DNA of 64,000 bases from Alphaproteobacteria bacterium (GCA_021774335.1 JAJFJD010000005.1:143632-207631); one strand, 5' to 3'. Shown: positions 1-8,181, numbered from the stretch's first letter. Notes: generated by a model not told the origin, from the letters alone. Translations and numbers: made by a program.

Positions 1-1
1 T

Positions 2-556
2 GCCTTGGTGATCGGTGGCGGCATGGCCAATACCTTCCTCCATGCGCTCGGCACCGATGTGGGGGCGAGCCTCTGCGAAGCCGACCTGGCAGACACGGCG
101 CGCGAGATCATGGCCAAGGCGGACTCCGCCGGGTGCGAAATCATTCTGCCGTCCGACGTGGTGATCGCCAGCAAACTGGAAGCCGGCGCGCCATCCGAGA
201 CGGTCATGACCGCGGCGGTGCCGCCGGAGAAGATGATCCTCGATATCGGACCGGACAGTGCTGCGGCGCTCAGCGAACGTCTCGGGTCGGTCCGCACGCT
301 GTTGTGGAATGGCCCGCTGGGCGCCTTCGAGTTCCCGCCTTTCGATGCGGCGACGGTGACCGTGGCGCAGGCGGCGGCGAAATGCACCGATGCCGGCGAG
401 ATGGTGTCCGTTGCGGGCGGCGGCGATACGGTGGCCGCCCTGCGCCATGCCGGTGTTGCGGACTCCTTCTCTTATATATCGACGGCCGGTGGGGCCTTCC
501 TCGAATGGATCGAAGGCAAGGAATTGCCGGGAGTCGCGGCGCTGCGCCAGGGATAG
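2..556 (+). CDS. pgk: Phosphoglycerate kinase, C-terminal part (5' truncated by window edge)
   Basis: Last 184 codons of cytosolic phosphoglycerate kinase, which transfers the acyl phosphate of 1,3-bisphosphoglycerate to ADP in glycolysis. The reading frame is open from the first bases of the window, so the start lies outside. Diagnostic C-domain elements are visible: [11 protein letters not shown] near the start, WNGPLGAFE, the nucleotide-binding GGGDTVAAL and the terminal STAGGAFLE. The protein ends normally about 20 residues after that last motif. A 9-bp inverted repeat follows the stop by about 45 bp. The identification is firm; only the N-terminal domain is unseen. Confidence 0.97.
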   Translation, partial: ALVIGGGMANTFLHALGTDVGASLCEADLADTAREIMAKADSAGCEIILPSDVVIASKLEAGAPSETVMTAAVPPEKMILDIGPDSAAALSERLGSVRTLLWNGPLGAFEFPPFDAATVTVAQAAAKCTDAGEMVSVAGGGDTVAALRHAGVADSFSYISTAGGAFLEWIEGKELPGVAALRQG

Positions 557-599
557 GGAAATCCGGGACGTCGCGGCCATGTCCCGGCTAGCGGGCCTT

Positions 600-630
600 A
601 ACCCTATGTTTACGGGCTAAGCATAGGGTT
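600..630. repeat. 9-bp inverted repeat between pgk and small ORF
   Basis: AACCCTATG (600-608) and CATAGGGTT (622-630) are perfect inverted arms around a 13-nt loop. No T-run follows, so a classical intrinsic terminator is not supported. The left arm overlaps TTAA-N7-TTTAC (598-613), one mismatch from the alphaproteobacterial CtrA box TTAA-N7-TTAAC. It could be a pgk 3' hairpin or an operator for the gene at 664. Confidence 0.55.
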
Positions 631-663
631 CACTCGGATTCACGTCATAGCCGAGGAACCGAG

Positions 664-900
664 ATGGAACTTTCTTCCATAGTTCAGGGTCAATCGACGC
701 CGACATCGTCGTCACAGAGCCTGGGATCGGCGGCCAAACAGCAAACGCTGTCTGCCGAAACGAGTGTAAAAGCGCAGACGCAACAGGCGCTTAAGGCGGC
801 CGATGAAACCGCCGCCCCCAAGCAGGACCCGCAGAAAAGCGGCAATGGCGCCGGATCGGCATCGCAAGGCCGCGGCACCCTGATCGACATCAAGATCTAG
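664..900 (+). CDS. Small hydrophilic Ser/Gln/Ala-rich protein, unknown function
   Basis: A 78-residue protein I do not recognise. It has no signal peptide, membrane segment or cysteine. The body is low-complexity (Ser, Gln, Thr, Ala, Lys) and probably disordered. It ends in a short hydrophobic tail, GRGTLIDIKI. The ATG is preceded by a purine-rich stretch (GAGGAACCGAG), a good ribosome binding site, which favours a real gene. It stands alone between pgk and a Nudix gene, with a CtrA-like box and inverted repeat 50 bp upstream. Similar composition and a hydrophobic terminus recur in the proteins at 4730-5011 and 56460-57380 of this window; homology is unproven. Confidence 0.6.
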   Translation: MELSSIVQGQSTPTSSSQSLGSAAKQQTLSAETSVKAQTQQALKAADETAAPKQDPQKSGNGAGSASQGRGTLIDIKI

Positions 901-1002
901 CGTCCGACGACGTAGCGTCTTGGAAACCGGATCGCCGTCGCGGTCCGGATGAGACGCGCCGAGGGGTTGCCCCGGTCGTCCCGGCGCGACACATTATCCG
1001 GT

Positions 1003-1557
1003 ATGGCTGAGTCGAATTCCAATCCACCCGAGAGACAAGGACCGAGCGTGCGGGAGATCCCCGACGGCGATAACCGCCTGCGTCTGGTTTGCCCCGATTG
1101 CGGCTTCATCAACTACGAGAATCCCAAGATTGTCGTCGGCGCTGTCGTGACCTGGCAGGACCAGTTCCTGCTCTGCAAACGCGCCATCGATCCGCGCCAC
1201 GGCTACTGGACCATTCCCGCCGGGTATCTGGAACTGAACGAGACCGTGACCGACGGCGCCATCCGCGAGGCGCAGGAAGAAGCTTGCGCCGATATCGAGA
1301 TCGACGCGTTGCTTGCCGTGTACAATGTCCCCCGCATCAGCCAGGTGCAGCTCATCTATCGGGCGAGCCTGCGCGAGCCGGTCTTTGCCGCCGGTGACGA
1401 GAGCCTGGAAGTCGCCCTTTATGATTGGGACGATCTGCCCTGGGACGACCTCGCCTTTCCGTCCGTGCACTGGGCGCTCAACCATTTCAAGGAAGTGGCC
1501 GGCCAACCGGCCTTTGAACCGCGCACCAACCCGGCGGGCGACCTCGGCCAGTACTAG
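1003..1557 (+). CDS. Nudix hydrolase with a half zinc ribbon
   Basis: A 184-residue Nudix pyrophosphohydrolase, probably acting on a nucleoside-diphosphate-linked substrate. The Nudix box runs from GYLELNE through [11 protein letters not shown] at about residues 84-108 and keeps the metal-binding REXXEE core, with Cys in place of the usual Gly just after it. Before it lies [18 protein letters not shown], the second half of the zinc ribbon seen in the NUDIX_2/NudC-like group. The first CxxC pair expected upstream is absent. An in-frame GTG-like extension to 949 exists, but ATG 1003 gives the expected N-terminus. The stop overlaps the 3' end of convergent yciB by 4 bases. Substrate unknown. Confidence 0.88.
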   Translation: MAESNSNPPERQGPSVREIPDGDNRLRLVCPDCGFINYENPKIVVGAVVTWQDQFLLCKRAIDPRHGYWTIPAGYLELNETVTDGAIREAQEEACADIEIDALLAVYNVPRISQVQLIYRASLREPVFAAGDESLEVALYDWDDLPWDDLAFPSVHWALNHFKEVAGQPAFEPRTNPAGDLGQY

Positions 1558-2132
1558 GGGTCCGGCTGCTTGTCCTGCTCCGGCGGGATGACCTGGTGAC
1601 GGGTGATCAACGGCACCTGGAACGCCGTAAACACGAAGGTCAGCAGCAGAATTCCGAAAATCTTGAAATTCACCCAAACGTCGGTGGACGTGTTGCGCCA
1701 CACGATTTCGTTCACCACCGCCATGACTGCGAAGAAAATCGCGAACCGCGTGGTCAGGATGGTCCAGCCTCGGTCGGTCAATTGCCAGGCCGATTGCATC
1801 AAGGGTTTGAGCAGCGGTCGGCGCATCAGCAACCCGCCGAACAGGACCAGTGCGAATAATGCCTGCACCAGCGTCGGCTTCATCTTGATGTAGCGCTCGT
1901 CGTTCAGCCATAGGGTCAGCCCGCCGAAAACCATGACGATCACCGCGGTGACGACCGGCATGATCGGAATCCGACGCTCGATGGCGAAGGACAGGATGAC
2001 GGCGATTACCGTTGCGACCATGATAGCGGCCGTGGCCGTGAACAGGTCGCCTAACCAATAGGCGGCGAAGAAGGCAACCAGCGGACCGTAATCGACGATC
2101 GGCTTCAGCCAGGGTGCGGCGGGTTTGGACAT
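1554..2132 (-). CDS. yciB: Inner membrane septation protein A (YciB/IspZ family)
   Basis: A 192-residue polytopic inner-membrane protein of the YciB/IspA septation family, which in enterobacteria supports cell envelope synthesis at division. The family N-terminus [19 protein letters not shown] is clear, followed by about five hydrophobic helices and the conserved [13 protein letters not shown] loop and [16 protein letters not shown] segment. It is convergent with the Nudix gene, sharing 4 bases. No Shine-Dalgarno sequence precedes ATG 2132. A well-placed promoter predicts transcription beginning at or next to the A of the ATG, so the mRNA may be leaderless. Family assignment is firm; the molecular activity of the family is not settled. 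Confidence 0.93.
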   Translation of the reverse strand: MSKPAAPWLKPIVDYGPLVAFFAAYWLGDLFTATAAIMVATVIAVILSFAIERRIPIMPVVTAVIVMVFGGLTLWLNDERYIKMKPTLVQALFALVLFGGLLMRRPLLKPLMQSAWQLTDRGWTILTTRFAIFFAVMAVVNEIVWRNTSTDVWVNFKIFGILLLTFVFTAFQVPLITRHQVIPPEQDKQPDP

Positions 2133-2138
2133 GGCGGC

Positions 2139-2167
2139 GTTATATCAATGCCGGGGGGCGGCGGCAA
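2139..2167 (-). promoter_or_regulatory. Predicted sigma-70 promoter of yciB
   Basis: On the minus strand TTGCCG (2167-2162), a 17-nt spacer and TATAAC (2144-2139). The -10 element ends 6 bases before the ATG of yciB, which would put the transcript start at the start codon. Confidence 0.5.
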
Positions 2168-2229
2168 AGACTGTCGCGGGTCCACCCCATCAATATTTCG
2201 CCAGCGCGATACCGGAATGCCGCCATCAA

Positions 2230-2259
2230 TTGACCGCCCAACTGTTGTGACCCTATGCC
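2230..2259 (+). promoter_or_regulatory. Possible sigma-70 promoter of the JmjC pair
   Basis: TTGACC (2230-2235), 18-nt spacer, TATGCC (2254-2259). It lies about 75 bp upstream of the first JmjC/cupin gene in the yciB-JmjC divergent gap. The -10 match is only moderate. Confidence 0.35.
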
Positions 2260-2333
2260 GCAGCGGCGGCGTGGCCGTACGCCCGCTGATCGACTAGACT
2301 CGTTCATGGAACCGCCCGCGGCGATTGCGCAAG

Positions 2334-3539
2334 ATGATGACGAATATCAGTTTCAAGAATTTGATCGCACCTGAATCGGCCGAGAGTTTTGCCGCCGCTA
2401 TGCGCGATCGCGTGCCGTTGGCGATCGCGGAAGATGCCGGGCGCGGCGCGGGGCTGTTTTCCTGGGACGACGCCAACCGGCTGCTCAACGTTTCCAAATT
2501 GTGGTCGGCGCAGACATTGCGGCCGATCGTCGATGGCGCGCCGGTGGATCCACAGGACTATTGCTTCCAGGCACGCAATCGCGACGGTCAGCTTTTGTGG
2601 CGACCCGACCCGGAAGCCGTTGCCGAGCAGATCGCGGCCGGGGCGGCGCTGGAACTGGATGCCGCCGAGACGTTGACGCCGGCGTTGGCGCGTGCGGCGT
2701 CGGCCTTTCAATCCGGTCTCGGCGCGCCGTGCAGTGTCATGATTAACGCTGCCCCGACGACGCAGCAGCCGGTGACGGCGCGGTTTCAGACCGGCGATTG
2801 CGTCGTGCTGAATCTCGAAGGGGTGCGGACCTGGCGGCTGTTCAGCGGCAGCTTTGAGTATCCGCTGGACTCACCGGGTTATGCCTTCGACAGCCTGCCG
2901 ATCGACTTCCATGAAGTGAATTGCGGCGGCGTCGAGCAGGAAGTCACGCTCGGTCCCGGCGCCGGCCTCTATATCCCCGCTGGCCGGTATCACGACGCGC
3001 CGGCGGGTGTGGGCAATGGGCTGCATCTTGAATTCCATGCCCTCCAGCCGACTGGGCTCGACCTCGCATCGCTGCTGGAAGACCTAGTGTCCGGGGATGC
3101 GCTGTACCGGACGGCCATGCCCCGCTTCGATGACGCGGCGGGACATGATGCGCATTTCGCAGCACTGTCGGCGCGGTTGCCCCAGTTCGCTTCGGAAGAA
3201 GGCCTCGCCGCGCGAATGCGGGACGCGCAACGGCGCTCGGCGTTCCGGGATTGCGTCGGCGGCTTCACCTTGCCATCGCAGGCGGATGGCGCGGTCTATC
3301 GCGTGTGCGCGAGCGGAGCGAAACTCGTGCGGCGCGGCCAGGACTGGCTGCTGCGCACGCCGCACGGCAAGGTGACGATGCCGGCGGTGGCGCGTGATCT
3401 CGCCGAATGGGCGCTTGAACAGGATTTCGTCACCGATGGGGACGCGGCGCGTGCAGCTCCCGACATGTCGGCGTCGGATCGCGAGACGGCGCTGGCGGCG
3501 TTGCGGGACGCAGGATTGCTGGAAGCGATGGGAGTGTGA
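2334..3539 (+). CDS. JmjC/cupin-fold protein lacking the HxD iron ligands
   Basis: About 401 residues, a cupin_4/JmjC-type protein of the ribosomal-oxygenase-like group and a paralogue of the next gene. Shared landmarks are FSWDDANRLLN, LWSAQTL, LEGVRTWRLF, LYIPAGRYHDAP and the PRFDDAAGHDAHF segment. Where the neighbour has the iron-binding HFD, this protein has RFQ (codons 2781-2789), so two of three metal ligands are replaced. The distal His in YHDAP is kept. It is therefore probably not an Fe(II)/2-oxoglutarate dioxygenase by itself and may be a partner or regulator (inference). The start could be TTG 2325, ATG 2334 or ATG 2337; none has a strong ribosome binding site. One base separates it from the next gene. 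Confidence 0.8.
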   Translation: MMTNISFKNLIAPESAESFAAAMRDRVPLAIAEDAGRGAGLFSWDDANRLLNVSKLWSAQTLRPIVDGAPVDPQDYCFQARNRDGQLLWRPDPEAVAEQIAAGAALELDAAETLTPALARAASAFQSGLGAPCSVMINAAPTTQQPVTARFQTGDCVVLNLEGVRTWRLFSGSFEYPLDSPGYAFDSLPIDFHEVNCGGVEQEVTLGPGAGLYIPAGRYHDAPAGVGNGLHLEFHALQPTGLDLASLLEDLVSGDALYRTAMPRFDDAAGHDAHFAALSARLPQFASEEGLAARMRDAQRRSAFRDCVGGFTLPSQADGAVYRVCASGAKLVRRGQDWLLRTPHGKVTMPAVARDLAEWALEQDFVTDGDAARAAPDMSASDRETALAALRDAGLLEAMGV

Positions 3540-3540
3540 C

Positions 3541-4701
3541 GTGACGGCGCGCGATCTGACATTCCAACGCTTGCTCGACCCGGTGTCGCGGGATGCCTTT
3601 GACTCGGATTATCGTGACCGGCGGCATCTGCATGTGCCCGGGTCGGAGAGCAAGTTCGCCGAAATTTTTTCCTGGGACGCCTTCAACGCGCTGCTCGACA
3701 TGTCCACGCTCTGGTCCAGCCAGACCATGTCGCTGGCATTCAACGGCCCGACCCTTGCGGCGGAGGATTATTGCATCCCGGTTGACGGCCGTGACGGGCA
3801 TCCGGCAATGCAGCCGGACCGTGCCAAAGTGATGCAGCAGATCCGCGCCGGGGCGACGCTGGTGCTCAACCTCACCGAATCCCTCACGCCCGAATTGGCG
3901 CATATCGCCGGCATGCTGCAAGTGGTCTATGGCTGTCCATTGAAGTGCAATATCTATTGTTCGTGGCAGGAACAGAAAGGCTTCCAGGCGCATTTCGACC
4001 ACACCGACGTCTTTGTGCTGCACATCGCCGGGCGCAAGCATTGGAACCTTTACGAGGGCCGGTTCGAGCAACCGGTCTCCAGCACCGAGTTCGCCTTTAC
4101 TTCATTGCCGAAAGAGTTTCATGACGAGAAGAAGGGGCCCATCGCCGAGGAACTCGAACTGACGCCGGGCGACCTGTTGTACATTCCGAAGGGGCAGTAT
4201 CACGACGCGCTGGCGTCGAGCGAGGCGACGCTGCATCTGACCTTCGGCGTCATCCAGCCGAACGGCGTGGACCTGCTCGGCATCATCGGCCGCAGCCTCG
4301 CCGAGGATCCGATGTTCCGGGCGCCGCTGCCGCATTTCGACGACACGGCGGCGCATGACGCCCATGTCGAGAAACTGGTCGCGCGCATCGCAGAGATCGT
4401 CGGCATGCGGTCGACCCGCGACTACATGCGCAATTACCAGCAGGGCACGTCGACGATGGAATGCCTGCCGGTGTTCGACCTGCCGTCGCCGCAGGCGATC
4501 GATCTGTACTGGGTGCGTGGTGCCGCGCCGTTTGCCGGCCTGTCGGACGAGGATCGCGAGGTCGCCGACTGGGTCGCCGGCCGCGAGTATTTCACCACGG
4601 CAGACCTGACCCGCGCCTTCGGCCTGTGGGACGGGCTGCGCCTCGCGCAGGTGATCGACCGGCTCGCCGCTGCCGGCATGGTCGAACGGCGCGAAGGATA
4701 A
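3541..4701 (+). CDS. JmjC-domain 2-oxoglutarate/Fe(II) oxygenase, ribosomal oxygenase-like
   Basis: A 386-residue cupin_4/JmjC oxygenase starting at GTG 3541, directly after the stop of its paralogue. The core contains FQAHFDHTDVFVLHIAGRK, with His151 and Asp153 as the HxD ligands, and LLYIPKGQYHDA supplying the distal His. A C-terminal winged-helix-like segment follows (about residues 320-386). Family members such as YcfD/RoxA hydroxylate ribosomal proteins; the substrate here is not known. It is almost certainly co-translated with the ligand-less paralogue. Tandem duplication followed by catalytic loss in the first copy is the simplest history (inference). Confidence 0.85.
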   Translation: MTARDLTFQRLLDPVSRDAFDSDYRDRRHLHVPGSESKFAEIFSWDAFNALLDMSTLWSSQTMSLAFNGPTLAAEDYCIPVDGRDGHPAMQPDRAKVMQQIRAGATLVLNLTESLTPELAHIAGMLQVVYGCPLKCNIYCSWQEQKGFQAHFDHTDVFVLHIAGRKHWNLYEGRFEQPVSSTEFAFTSLPKEFHDEKKGPIAEELELTPGDLLYIPKGQYHDALASSEATLHLTFGVIQPNGVDLLGIIGRSLAEDPMFRAPLPHFDDTAAHDAHVEKLVARIAEIVGMRSTRDYMRNYQQGTSTMECLPVFDLPSPQAIDLYWVRGAAPFAGLSDEDREVADWVAGREYFTTADLTRAFGLWDGLRLAQVIDRLAAAGMVERREG

Positions 4702-4729
4702 CATCGATTACGACACTTGATCTTGTGGC

Positions 4730-5011
4730 GTGAGCGGCGGTATATCTCTAAATATGGTAGCAGATGGCCCAGTCGGTCCCGCGGGAACCGGCCAGATACC
4801 GGGGATAGCCCCGACCCGACAGCAGCCGGCGCGACAAGAGACGCCGCAGCAGACGCGGACGCCCAATCAGGTGCCCGCCATCGCAGCCGAAAACCCCTCG
4901 GATGTGGACGCGGCGGCGAAGCGGCTCGATGTTCTGTTGGACAAGGACGCCGGAACCGGCCCGCGCCAGGATGTGCCGCGCCGGGGCTACTACCTCAATC
5001 TACTCGTCTAG
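4730..5011 (+). CDS. Small Pro/Gln-rich protein, unknown function
   Basis: A 93-residue protein starting at GTG 4730; ATG 4754 is an alternative giving 85 residues. I do not recognise it. The first half is rich in Pro, Gln, Thr and Gly and is likely disordered. A short helical part (DVDAAAKRLDVLLDKDAG) precedes a hydrophobic tail, RRGYYLNLLV. There is no signal peptide or cysteine. It is 28 bp downstream of the JmjC pair on the same strand and convergent with ftsY, ending 9 bp from it. No convincing Shine-Dalgarno is visible. The general design resembles the small protein at 664-900. Confidence 0.5.
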   Translation: MSGGISLNMVADGPVGPAGTGQIPGIAPTRQQPARQETPQQTRTPNQVPAIAAENPSDVDAAAKRLDVLLDKDAGTGPRQDVPRRGYYLNLLV

Positions 5012-5020
5012 AATTCCGGG

Positions 5021-5947
5021 CTAATCTTCGAGGCCCATCAGGCCGCGCGCGAAGCTGGTCGCGTCGAAGGGCCTGAGGTCGTCGGCACCTTCGCCGACGC
5101 CGATCGCGCATACCGGGATGCCGAACTTCTCCGCCAGCGCCACCAGTACGCCGCCCTTGGCTGAGCCGTCGAGCTTGGTCACCACCAGCCCGGTGATCGG
5201 CAACATCTCCTTAAACGTCTCAACCTGGCTTAGCGCGTTCTGTCCGGTGGTGGCGTCGAGCACGAGCAGGCAGTCATGCGGCGCGTCCGCATCGAGTTTT
5301 GTGATGACCCGGGCGATCTTCTCCAACTCGGCCATAAGGTTGGCCTTGTTGTGCAGCCGCCCGGCGGTGTCGATCAGCAGCACGTCGGCGCCGTCGGTCT
5401 TGGCGGTTTGCAGGGCGTCGAAGGCGAGGCCGGCGGAGTCCGCATTGGGTTTGCCGGCGATCACCGGACAGCCGGCGCGGTCGCCCCAGATCTTGAGCTG
5501 TTCGACCGCGGCGGCGCGGAAGGTATCGCCTGCGGCCAGCATCACGCGGTGACCGTCTTCGCTGAGCGCCTTGGCGAACTTGCCGATCGTCGTCGTCTTG
5601 CCGGTGCCATTCACGCCGATCACCAGCACCACATGCGGTTTGCGGGAGCGATCTATTTCGATTGGCTTGGCGACCGGCTCCAGAATCTTCGCGATCTCGT
5701 CGGCGAGCGCGCCACGCACCTCTTCCGGCGACACTTCCTTGTCGAAGCGGGTGGCGGCGATACTGCTGGCCAGTTTGGCGGCGGTCGCCGGCCCCACGTC
5801 GGCGGTGATCAGGACTTCTTCCAGCCCTTCCAGCGCCTCGCCGTCGAGCTTACGCCGGGTCAGCACCGAAGCGATGCCATCGACGATGCGGTTGGAAGAT
5901 TTGCTGAGACCGGCACGCAGGCGTGACAGCCAGCCTTGGCCGCTCAT
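5021..5947 (-). CDS. ftsY: Signal recognition particle receptor FtsY
   Basis: A 308-residue SRP receptor GTPase that docks ribosome-Ffh complexes at the inner membrane. The N domain is followed by the G domain with GVNGTGKTTTIGKFA (P-loop), DTFRAAAVEQL, DTAGRL, TKLDGSAKGG and the terminal GVGEGADDLRPF. The N-terminus is short: the long acidic A domain of E. coli FtsY is missing and an amphipathic WLSRLRAGLSKSSNRIV helix, the likely membrane-targeting sequence, is almost at the start. ATG 5947 was chosen because it overlaps the mtaB stop as ATGA. Last gene of dapF-mtaB-ftsY. Its partner Ffh is encoded 2.3 kb away on the other strand. Confidence 0.97.
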   Translation of the reverse strand: MSGQGWLSRLRAGLSKSSNRIVDGIASVLTRRKLDGEALEGLEEVLITADVGPATAAKLASSIAATRFDKEVSPEEVRGALADEIAKILEPVAKPIEIDRSRKPHVVLVIGVNGTGKTTTIGKFAKALSEDGHRVMLAAGDTFRAAAVEQLKIWGDRAGCPVIAGKPNADSAGLAFDALQTAKTDGADVLLIDTAGRLHNKANLMAELEKIARVITKLDADAPHDCLLVLDATTGQNALSQVETFKEMLPITGLVVTKLDGSAKGGVLVALAEKFGIPVCAIGVGEGADDLRPFDATSFARGLMGLED

Positions 5948-7206
5948 GCCGCGGCCTCGGCCAGAAGGATACCGGTCAACGTGGTTTCGTCGGCGCCGGT
6001 GATCCGCATGCGGGCAAGGGTGCCGGGCGCAAGACCGCTGGGCAGATGAACCGGCGCGTACTGCTCGGTTCGGCCACGCTCCGCAGTTTCCACCAACACG
6101 GTCACATCTTGGCCGATACAATCATTCAGGAACGCGGCGACGCGGCGGTTCCCGGCCTCGCGCAACAGCTTCGCCCGGTCGCGGCGCACCGTCTTCGGCA
6201 GCTGCGGCATCCGTGCGGCGGGCGTGCCGGGCCGCGGTGAATACGGGAAGACATGCAGCCAGGTCAGGCCGCAATCCTCGATCAGGTCGAGGCTGCGCCG
6301 GAACATCTCGTCGGTTTCCGTCGGGAAGCCGGCGATCAGGTCGGCCCCGAACACCGCATCCGGGCGCAGGTCGCGGACCTGTTTGCAAAAGGCGACGGCG
6401 TCGGCGCGGCTATGCCGGCGCTTCATCCGCTTGAGGATCATGTCGTCCCCGGCCTGCAGCGACAGGTGCAGATGTGGCATCAACCGGGGCTCCCCGGCGA
6501 TCAGGTCGAGCAGGTCGGCGTCCACTTCCACCGCGTCGATCGATGAGATTCGAAGCCGCGGCAATTCCGGCACCAGCGCCAGCAGGCGGCGGACCATTTG
6601 TCCCAGCGCGGGCTGGCCCGGCAGGTCCGCGCCATAAGATGTAATGTCGACGCCGGTCAGCACGACTTCCGAATAGCCGTTTGCCACCAACTGCTGGACC
6701 TGTTGGACGATGCTGCCGATCGGGACCGACCGGCTGTTGCCGCGGCCATAGGGGATGATGCAGAAGGTACAGCGGTGATCGCAGCCGTTCTGCACCTGGA
6801 CAAAGGCGCGGGCGCGGTCTTCGAACCCGGTGATCAGGTGCCCGGCGGTTTCCCGCACGGCCATGATGTCGCTGACCGCGATAGGGGCATCCGCATCGGG
6901 TGCAAAACTCTCGGCCTGCATCTTCTCGGTATTGCCGATCACGCGATCGACTTCGGGCATGGCGGCGAAGGCCTCGGCGTCGCGCTGTGCGGCGCAACCG
7001 GTGACCACGATCCGGGCCGTCGGATTGTCGCGGCGGGCCTTGCGGATCGCCTGGCGCGCCTGTCGCTCGGCTTCCGCCGTCACGGCACAAGTGTTGACGA
7101 TGACTGCGTCGTCCAGTCCGGCGGTCTCGGCGTGGCCGCGCATCACTTCGGATTCGAAGGCGTTGAGCCGGCAGCCAAAGGTGATGATCTGCGGGCGGGC
7201 GGTCAT
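5944..7206 (-). CDS. mtaB: tRNA t6A37 methylthiotransferase MtaB
   Basis: A 420-residue radical-SAM methylthiotransferase that converts t6A37 to ms2t6A37 in tRNAs reading ANN codons. The N-terminal MTTase domain has the cluster cysteines in TFGCRLNAFESE, NTCAVTAEAE and VTGCAAQ. The radical-SAM motif C-x3-C-x2-C is in GCDHRCTFCIIPYGRG, and a TRAM-like C-terminal domain ends the protein. The combination GCRLN with FCIIPYGRG separates MtaB from MiaB. ATG 7206 overlaps the dapF stop and its own stop overlaps the ftsY start, so the three genes are translationally coupled. Confidence 0.95.
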   Translation of the reverse strand: MTARPQIITFGCRLNAFESEVMRGHAETAGLDDAVIVNTCAVTAEAERQARQAIRKARRDNPTARIVVTGCAAQRDAEAFAAMPEVDRVIGNTEKMQAESFAPDADAPIAVSDIMAVRETAGHLITGFEDRARAFVQVQNGCDHRCTFCIIPYGRGNSRSVPIGSIVQQVQQLVANGYSEVVLTGVDITSYGADLPGQPALGQMVRRLLALVPELPRLRISSIDAVEVDADLLDLIAGEPRLMPHLHLSLQAGDDMILKRMKRRHSRADAVAFCKQVRDLRPDAVFGADLIAGFPTETDEMFRRSLDLIEDCGLTWLHVFPYSPRPGTPAARMPQLPKTVRRDRAKLLREAGNRRVAAFLNDCIGQDVTVLVETAERGRTEQYAPVHLPSGLAPGTLARMRITGADETTLTGILLAEAAA

Positions 7207-8021
7207 CCGGCAAGCTTTCCGGCGAAGCTCAAGGCGGTCGGGCCCGCAAGCACGACATGGTCGTCGTCTTCGCGCCATTCGACCGACAATGTGCCGCCGT
7301 CCAGGTCCAGCTGGACATTGCGCCCGGTCAACCCGCGCCGGTGTGCGGCGACCGCGGTGGCGCAGGCGCCGGTGCCGCAGGCCTGGGTGATGCCGGTGCC
7401 GCGTTCCCACACCCGCAGACGGATGCGGTCCGGTCCGGTCATCGTGGCGACTTCGACATTGGTCCGTTCGGGAAACATCGGGTGATGCTCGATCTCCGGC
7501 CCCAGGGCCGGCAGGTCGATCGCCTCGGCATCGTCGACGAAGAAGACACAATGCGGGTTGCCCATGTTGACGGCGGTCGCGGTATTCAGCGGCCCTAGTT
7601 CGATCGGCAGCGACAGGGTGTCGGCTTGTTCGCGCAACGGGATATCGGCCCAGCGCAGTTGTGGCGGTCCCATATCGACCGCCACGATACCGTCCGCGCC
7701 GACTTCCGCTGCCAGCATCCCGGCGGCCGTCTGGATCATCACCGTCTGCTGCCCCAGCTCCGCCATCAGTGTCGCGGCGACACAGCGGGTGCCGTTGCCG
7801 CAGGCCGCCGATTCCCCGCCGTCCGGATTGTAGAAGCGGAGGAAGGCGTTGGCGCGTTCATTATCCGGTTGATCTATCAGGATAAGTTGATCGCATCCGA
7901 CCCCCCAGCGGCGATCGGCGATGGCCCGAATCCGGTCCGCGTCGAGGTCGACGGGCGTGGTGCGCCGGTCGATCACGACGAAGTCGTTGCCGAGACCATG
8001 CATCTTGGTGAAGGCGATCAT
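7203..8021 (-). CDS. dapF: Diaminopimelate epimerase
   Basis: A 272-residue cofactor-independent epimerase converting LL- to meso-diaminopimelate for lysine and peptidoglycan synthesis. Both catalytic cysteines are present, in ESAACGNGTRC and in ITQACGTGACATAV. FTKMHGLGNDFVVID marks the N-terminus. Start ATG 8021 is preferred: AAGGA lies 8 nt upstream and the family begins here. GTG 8042 and ATG 8030 are possible, but the predicted promoter places the transcript start near 8039, excluding 8042. First gene of an operon with mtaB and ftsY, divergent from ffh. Confidence 0.96.
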   Translation of the reverse strand: MIAFTKMHGLGNDFVVIDRRTTPVDLDADRIRAIADRRWGVGCDQLILIDQPDNERANAFLRFYNPDGGESAACGNGTRCVAATLMAELGQQTVMIQTAAGMLAAEVGADGIVAVDMGPPQLRWADIPLREQADTLSLPIELGPLNTATAVNMGNPHCVFFVDDAEAIDLPALGPEIEHHPMFPERTNVEVATMTGPDRIRLRVWERGTGITQACGTGACATAVAAHRRGLTGRNVQLDLDGGTLSVEWREDDDHVVLAGPTALSFAGKLAG

Positions 8022-8045
8022 TCCTGCCATCCTTGTGAACACAGC

Positions 8046-8075
8046 CTTATATGGCGGTGATGGCGCGCAAGTCTA
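8046..8075 (-). promoter_or_regulatory. Predicted sigma-70 promoter of dapF-mtaB-ftsY
   Basis: Minus strand TAGACT (8075-8070), 18-nt spacer, TATAAG (8051-8046). The predicted start near 8039 leaves a leader of about 18 nt containing the AAGGA ribosome binding site of dapF. Confidence 0.5.
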
Positions 8076-8120
8076 GGAAATTAAGGCGTTTCGTTACTGT
8101 TTGGATACGGCCTCCGGCGC

Positions 8121-8149
8121 TTGACTTGCCCTCCTGGCAGGGGTACAAG
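8121..8149 (+). promoter_or_regulatory. Predicted sigma-70 promoter of ffh
   Basis: TTGACT (8121-8126), 17-nt spacer, TACAAG (8144-8149). Transcription from about 8156 would give a 130-nt leader before ffh. Confidence 0.5.
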
Positions 8150-8181
8150 CCGCCTGCCTTTTGAGAAAAAAGCATGCGGCC

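Noticed and set aside
1003..1557. Assignment of the Nudix gene as NADH pyrophosphatase NudC
   Set aside because: The NudC SQPWPFPxS signature after the Nudix box is absent and the protein is too short.
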